27,059 nt of DNA. Source: Acidimicrobiaceae bacterium (GTDB lineage Bacteria; Actinomycetota; Acidimicrobiia; Acidimicrobiales; UBA8592). Under the pieces are notes generated by a model, which saw only the letters and a program-made list of their open reading frames with translations, was not told the origin of the DNA and made no database searches. Made by a program: the position numbers and the translations under genes. Shown piece by piece: positions 23,634-27,059 of the stretch; within the stretch, counting starts at the first letter, position 1; every line of letters starts with the position of its first letter. Location: contig PBPU01000080.1 in the NCBI GenBank assembly GCA_002724825.1, forward strand, positions 1,363 through 28,421, written 5' to 3'.

Positions 23634-24744
23634 CTTGGCCACCATTTACCTTGTCCATTAATTGATCAAACTCTGAAAACAAATAAGCGCTGTCATGCGG
23701 CCCTGGCCCTGCTTCAGGGTGGTGTTGGACGCTAAAGGCATTAGCTTCGGCAATAGTGAGGCCTTGACATACCCCGTCATTAAGGTTCACATGGGTTACG
23801 GATGCCTTCCCGTTCAGCGTTTCAGGATCAACTGCGAAATTGTGATTTTGACTTGTTATTTCGATTTCTCCTGTAATCATGTTTTTCACGGGGTGGTTTG
23901 CACCATGGTGGCCAAATGGCATCTTTACTGTTTCGGCTCCAATCGCTATACCTAAGAGTTGATGCCCAAGACAGATTCCAAACATCGGGACTTTTCCAAG
24001 CAAGCTAGCAATAGTTTCTGGTGCTTTTTTAACCGAAGAAGGGTCTCCCGGGCCATTAGAGAGAAAGATCCCGTCAGGCTCATAAGCGAGAATGTCTTCA
24101 GCTGAAGTCCAAGCTGGAACAACCTGCACGTCTCCGATCATCGAAAGATGTTTGATTATTGTTCTCTTTATCCCGAAATCTAGGGCGACTATTTTCTTAT
24201 TGTGAGATCCATTATTTCTAGTTGAGGGAACAAAGTAGGGCTCAGGACATGTGACCTCCGCTACGAGATCGATGTTGCTAGTTCCCGGTTCATTTTTGGC
24301 TGCAGTAAGCAAAGTCTCTTCATTGGCGGTTCCGAAAGCTCCTGGCATGGCGCCGGCCTCGCGGATATGTCTGGTCAACCGCCTGGTGTCTACCCCGCAA
24401 ATTCCAGAAACTTTTGAATCAACAAGGAACGTATTGAGATTTGTATCTGATCGCCAGTTACTATGACGTCGTGCTAAATCTTTAATTATGATCCCCCTAC
24501 AAAAAGGCCTGCTGCTTTCAAAGTCTTCAGCGTTTATTCCATAGTTCCCGATATGAGGATACGTGAAGGTGATAATCTGACCTGCATAGGACGGATCCGT
24601 TATTACTTCTTGATATCCAGTGAGGGCAGTATTAAAAACTACCTCTCCGCTTGCATATCCCTGGTCTGGCTCATAACCGATTAGTTCCCCCTCAAAGAGG
24701 GACCCATCTTCCAGAACAAGTGCTCCTTGTTTTATCTCAGTCAT
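23626..24744 (-). CDS. carA: Carbamoyl-phosphate synthase small (glutaminase) subunit
   Basis: Hydrolyses glutamine and passes ammonia to CarB (372 aa). The N-terminal CarA domain (1-150) has LEDGSLFEGELIG and GEVVFNTALTGYQEVITDPS. The class I glutamine amidotransferase domain (183-372) carries the full triad: Cys258 in FGICLGHQLLG, and His342 and Glu344 in SVQHHPEAGPGPHDS. SNGPGDP (229-235) is the oxyanion-side loop. AAAGGGA precedes the ATG with 5-nt spacing, 12 nt after the dihydroorotase-like gene. Overlap with carB fits 1:1 subunit production. Confidence 0.98.
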   Translation of the reverse strand: MTEIKQGALVLEDGSLFEGELIGYEPDQGYASGEVVFNTALTGYQEVITDPSYAGQIITFTYPHIGNYGINAEDFESSRPFCRGIIIKDLARRHSNWRSDTNLNTFLVDSKVSGICGVDTRRLTRHIREAGAMPGAFGTANEETLLTAAKNEPGTSNIDLVAEVTCPEPYFVPSTRNNGSHNKKIVALDFGIKRTIIKHLSMIGDVQVVPAWTSAEDILAYEPDGIFLSNGPGDPSSVKKAPETIASLLGKVPMFGICLGHQLLGIAIGAETVKMPFGHHGANHPVKNMITGEIEITSQNHNFAVDPETLNGKASVTHVNLNDGVCQGLTIAEANAFSVQHHPEAGPGPHDSAYLFSEFDQLMDKVNGGQDA

Positions 24745-24756
24745 TTATTCCCTTTG

Positions 24757-26025
24757 TTATCTTTGTGTTTCACCATCTAGAACAACTGCTTCTCCGTTGA
24801 CAAATGTATGCTTAATTTTTCCCTGAAGTAGATGCCCATCAAATGGGCTATTTGCACTTCTGCTAGCCATTTGATGGATACTGGGACTCCATTTAGCGCC
24901 TTCTTCAACTACTATTAGATTTCCAGGCCTTCCCTCCGAGAGCACGCCACCATGAGTTGCTTCAATACCTGCTATCTCAGCAGGAACCCAGGACATAGCA
25001 GACAAAATTTTATGAAGCGGCAAATTCAACTCGGTTATGGATACAGCGAATGCAGTCTCTAGACCAATTGCCCCGTAGGGTGCTTCCTCAAAAGGAAGGT
25101 CGACTTCGTGCTGGGGGTTTGGGGCATGACATGTTGCTATTGCATCTACTTGACCGCTTGTAATCTGTTTTTTGATTGCCTTTACTTCCCTATTTGATCT
25201 TAGAGGAGGAGCTACTTTATAAACCGACCTGTAGCTTCTTACTTCCTCATCCGTTAATGCGAAGTGATGTGGGGATACTTCGCATGTTATTGAAACACCG
25301 TCTGCTTTAGCTGCAGAAATGATTTCGATAGCTTTGGGAGATGTGATCTGTTGAAGGTGCACCCTAGCACCGGTAAGTTTAGCCATCTTGACGAATTGAT
25401 AAATTAAGATTTCTTCTTCTTCTATTGCGACTCCTCTTATTCCAAGATCTGAAGAAACATCACCTTCGTTCATATGGCCGTTTCCGGCGACAAAAGGTGT
25501 AACCCCTATAGTGACATTGAACCTTGAGCTGTATTCCATTGCTCTTCGGAGAAGAGATAAATCCAATGAGCTGAGATTAGAGTGAGTAAAAAAACGAACG
25601 CCTAATTCAGCCATTTCACCAATGGGCGATAACGCTTTCCCCGAACCGTCTAGAGTGAGCGAGCCTGAAAGTTCAATATGGCAAAGAGCTTCGCTACGAA
25701 GACTTTGCATCTCCTTTACAGCTGCGGCAGAATCTATTACTGGAGAAGTGTGAGGCATGAGCATAACGGCTGTATAACCTCCGAGAACAGCACTTCTAGT
25801 TCCTGACTCTATAGTTTCAACTTCTTCATTTCCCGGCTGGCAGAAATGCGAATTTAAATCAACTAACCCTGAGCTAACTATGCATCCAGCCGCATCGATT
25901 ATGTTCTCCCCATCGATATCTGCACTAATTTGTGAGATGTTGCCGTCATCACCTATGGCAACGTCTGCCTTTCTTGAACCAGATTTGTCAAGGACAGTGC
26001 CTCCTTTGATAACAAGATTAACCAT
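24757..26025 (-). CDS. pyrC: Dihydroorotase-like protein, apparently catalytically inactive
   Basis: Occupies the pyrC slot of the pyr operon and aligns with class I dihydroorotase over its whole length (422 aa from the ATG at 26025; a GTG at 26040 would add five residues). Fold markers are kept: GLVDL, ESGTRSAVLGGYTAV, ITCEVSPHHF, PPLRS, APYGAIGLETAFAV. The active site is not: the HxH metal motif is Asn58-Ser-His60, the Arg after it is Cys62, and the MPNT Asn is His92. The metal-bridging Asp/Lys region is THSN, the next metal His is Thr176, and HxxH is HLQQ (Gln226). The PPLR-adjacent Asn is Ala272, and the DHAPH motif is CHAPN (Cys299, Asn303). It probably no longer hydrolyses dihydroorotate and may be a structural partner of PyrB. 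The frame is intact, so it is not a decaying pseudogene. It overlaps pyrB by 8 nt. Confidence 0.9.
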   Translation of the reverse strand: MVNLVIKGGTVLDKSGSRKADVAIGDDGNISQISADIDGENIIDAAGCIVSSGLVDLNSHFCQPGNEEVETIESGTRSAVLGGYTAVMLMPHTSPVIDSAAAVKEMQSLRSEALCHIELSGSLTLDGSGKALSPIGEMAELGVRFFTHSNLSSLDLSLLRRAMEYSSRFNVTIGVTPFVAGNGHMNEGDVSSDLGIRGVAIEEEEILIYQFVKMAKLTGARVHLQQITSPKAIEIISAAKADGVSITCEVSPHHFALTDEEVRSYRSVYKVAPPLRSNREVKAIKKQITSGQVDAIATCHAPNPQHEVDLPFEEAPYGAIGLETAFAVSITELNLPLHKILSAMSWVPAEIAGIEATHGGVLSEGRPGNLIVVEEGAKWSPSIHQMASRSANSPFDGHLLQGKIKHTFVNGEAVVLDGETQR

Positions 26026-26977
26026 CTTCTTCACCCTCACTATGTAGTCCAGAGAGAGCTACTCCAGAGCCAAGTAGGTGGTAGAGAATCGCCATTCTTA
26101 CGATTACTCCATTTCCTACTTGGTTCGTAATAAGCGCATTTGGTAAATCTGGAACATCTCCGGTGATTTCAACCCCTCGATTCATTGGCCCCGGGTGCAT
26201 TATTACTGAAGACTTCTGAAGCTTTTGAGAACGGTCTAGGGTCAAACCGTAGAAATTTGTATACTCGCGCAGCGATGGAACTAACGATTCTTCCTGACGT
26301 TCAAGTTGCATACGGAGGAGATATAGGACGTCAGCTTCTTTTATTGCAACGTCGAAATCTTCTATGACATCCACCGGCCAATTATCTATGGATGAGGGCA
26401 ACAGAGTCGGTGGGGCTACTAGTGCGACCTTTGCTCCAAGAGCGCTGAATGCCTTTACGTTAGACCGCGCAACTCTGGAGTGCTTGATATCCCCTACAAT
26501 AACAATTCGTTTTCCTTCTACGCTTCCAAGCTGACGTGTAATGGTGTAACAATCAGCTAGTGATTGGGTTGGATGTTCATGAGCTCCATCACCAGCATTA
26601 ACGATTGAAGCGTCTGTCCATTCAGTTATTATCCAAGGAACTCCGACAGACTTATGGCGGACCACTATAGCTTCTGCCCCCATAGAGGAGATCGTCTCAA
26701 TGGTGTCTCTGAGACTTTCACCTTTTTTCACTGAGGATGAAGACACACTAAAGTTCATGACATCTGCGGATAATCTTTTAGCAGCTTTTTCAAAACTTAA
26801 GCGCGTCCGAGTTGAATCTTCAAAAAATAACGAGGCGACTGTTTTCCCACGAAGCGCAGGCACTTTTGGGATTCTTCGATTGCTTACCTCAAGAAAATGA
26901 TTGCTTAGTTCCAGAATTTCCAGAATCCCGTCTTTCCCGAGGTCATCTACTCCTCTGATATGGTTTGTCGATGTCAT
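26018..26977 (-). CDS. pyrB: Aspartate carbamoyltransferase catalytic subunit
   Basis: Condenses carbamoyl phosphate and aspartate (319 aa). Active-site residues all look intact: STRTR (55-59) in FFEDSTRTRLSFEKAAKRL, the lysine of KKGESLRDT, Arg107 in VVRHKS, HPTQ (135-138), Arg168 in HSRVAR, an arginine in LLRMQLERQ, and HPGPMNRGVEI near the C-terminus. No pyrI regulatory subunit is adjacent. AAGGAG lies 8 nt before the ATG. The ATG overlaps the pyrR stop as ATGA at its upstream end, and the pyrB stop overlaps the dihydroorotase-like gene. Confidence 0.97.
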   Translation of the reverse strand: MTSTNHIRGVDDLGKDGILEILELSNHFLEVSNRRIPKVPALRGKTVASLFFEDSTRTRLSFEKAAKRLSADVMNFSVSSSSVKKGESLRDTIETISSMGAEAIVVRHKSVGVPWIITEWTDASIVNAGDGAHEHPTQSLADCYTITRQLGSVEGKRIVIVGDIKHSRVARSNVKAFSALGAKVALVAPPTLLPSSIDNWPVDVIEDFDVAIKEADVLYLLRMQLERQEESLVPSLREYTNFYGLTLDRSQKLQKSSVIMHPGPMNRGVEITGDVPDLPNALITNQVGNGVIVRMAILYHLLGSGVALSGLHSEGEEDG

Positions 26978-27059
26978 TCGTTCGACTCCTTGTATTCTCC
27001 GATTTGAACACTGTTTTCTCGAACGTCAACAAGTTCGTCTCTTCGAGTAGGAATATTTT
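26974..27059 (-). CDS. pyrR: PyrR regulator/uracil phosphoribosyltransferase, C-terminal end only
   Basis: Only the last 27 residues and the stop are in the window: NIPTRRDELVDVRENSVQ followed by IGEYKESNE. This matches the PyrR C-terminus (GKNxPTSRxExVxVRL in known members), and the position directly before pyrB is the standard one. The TGA at 26976-26974 overlaps the pyrB ATG (ATGA). PyrR binds pyr mRNA and attenuates transcription when UMP or UTP is high; its target leader would lie outside the window. Confidence 0.87.
   Translation of the reverse strand, partial: NIPTRRDELVDVRENSVQIGEYKESNE

Overview
This window is chromosomal housekeeping DNA from a bacterium that looks like a low-GC actinobacterium, most plausibly a marine-type member of the class Acidimicrobiia. 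The evidence is a mihF gene (the actinobacterial H2TH integration host factor), an actinobacterial-type PriA without a Walker A loop, a DUF1844-like gene beside infC, and the actinobacterial gene order pyrR-pyrB-pyrC-carA-carB-pyrD-pyrF-mihF-gmk-rpoZ-coaBC-metK-priA. Base composition is clearly more AT-rich than in Streptomyces or Mycobacterium. The lineage call is inference from gene content.

Layout. (1) 1-3850, minus strand: infC-rpmI-rplT-SpoU methyltransferase-pheS-pheT, with pheT cut by the window edge. (2) 3819-4146: a divergent 328-nt gap holding the infC leader with two hairpins. (3) 4147-6819, plus strand: DUF1844-like protein, alpha/beta hydrolase, cytochrome P450. (4) 6816-11860, minus strand: def-fmt-rsmB-mog-ribD-hisG, very tightly packed. 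(5) 11913-13042, plus strand: an RsmC-like methyltransferase overlapping a SpoU-family RNA methyltransferase. (6) 13047-27059, minus strand: the 3' end of pyrR, then pyrB, a dihydroorotase homologue, carA, carB, pyrD (class 1B), pyrF, mihF, gmk, rpoZ, coaBC, metK and priA.

How the genes fit together. The right half is de novo UMP synthesis joined to nucleotide, CoA and SAM supply and to transcription and replication factors. The middle holds initiator-Met formylation and deformylation, 16S rRNA modification, and single enzymes of riboflavin, molybdopterin and histidine synthesis. The left half is translation: IF3, L35, L20, an RNA methyltransferase and phenylalanyl-tRNA synthetase. No tRNA, rRNA, CRISPR array, insertion sequence or phage gene was recognised.

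Most notable points. The 'pyrC' in the pyr operon has lost nearly all metal and substrate ligands of dihydroorotase, so it is probably a pseudoenzyme partner of PyrB. infC has no ATG, GTG, TTG or CTG that could give a full-length IF3; it appears to start at AUA behind a good Shine-Dalgarno and overlaps a six-codon leader ORF that has its own strong Shine-Dalgarno. The class 1B pyrD has no adjacent pyrK. CoaBC lacks the E. coli-type decarboxylase cysteine. RsmB lacks most of the segment linking its NusB-like and methyltransferase domains.
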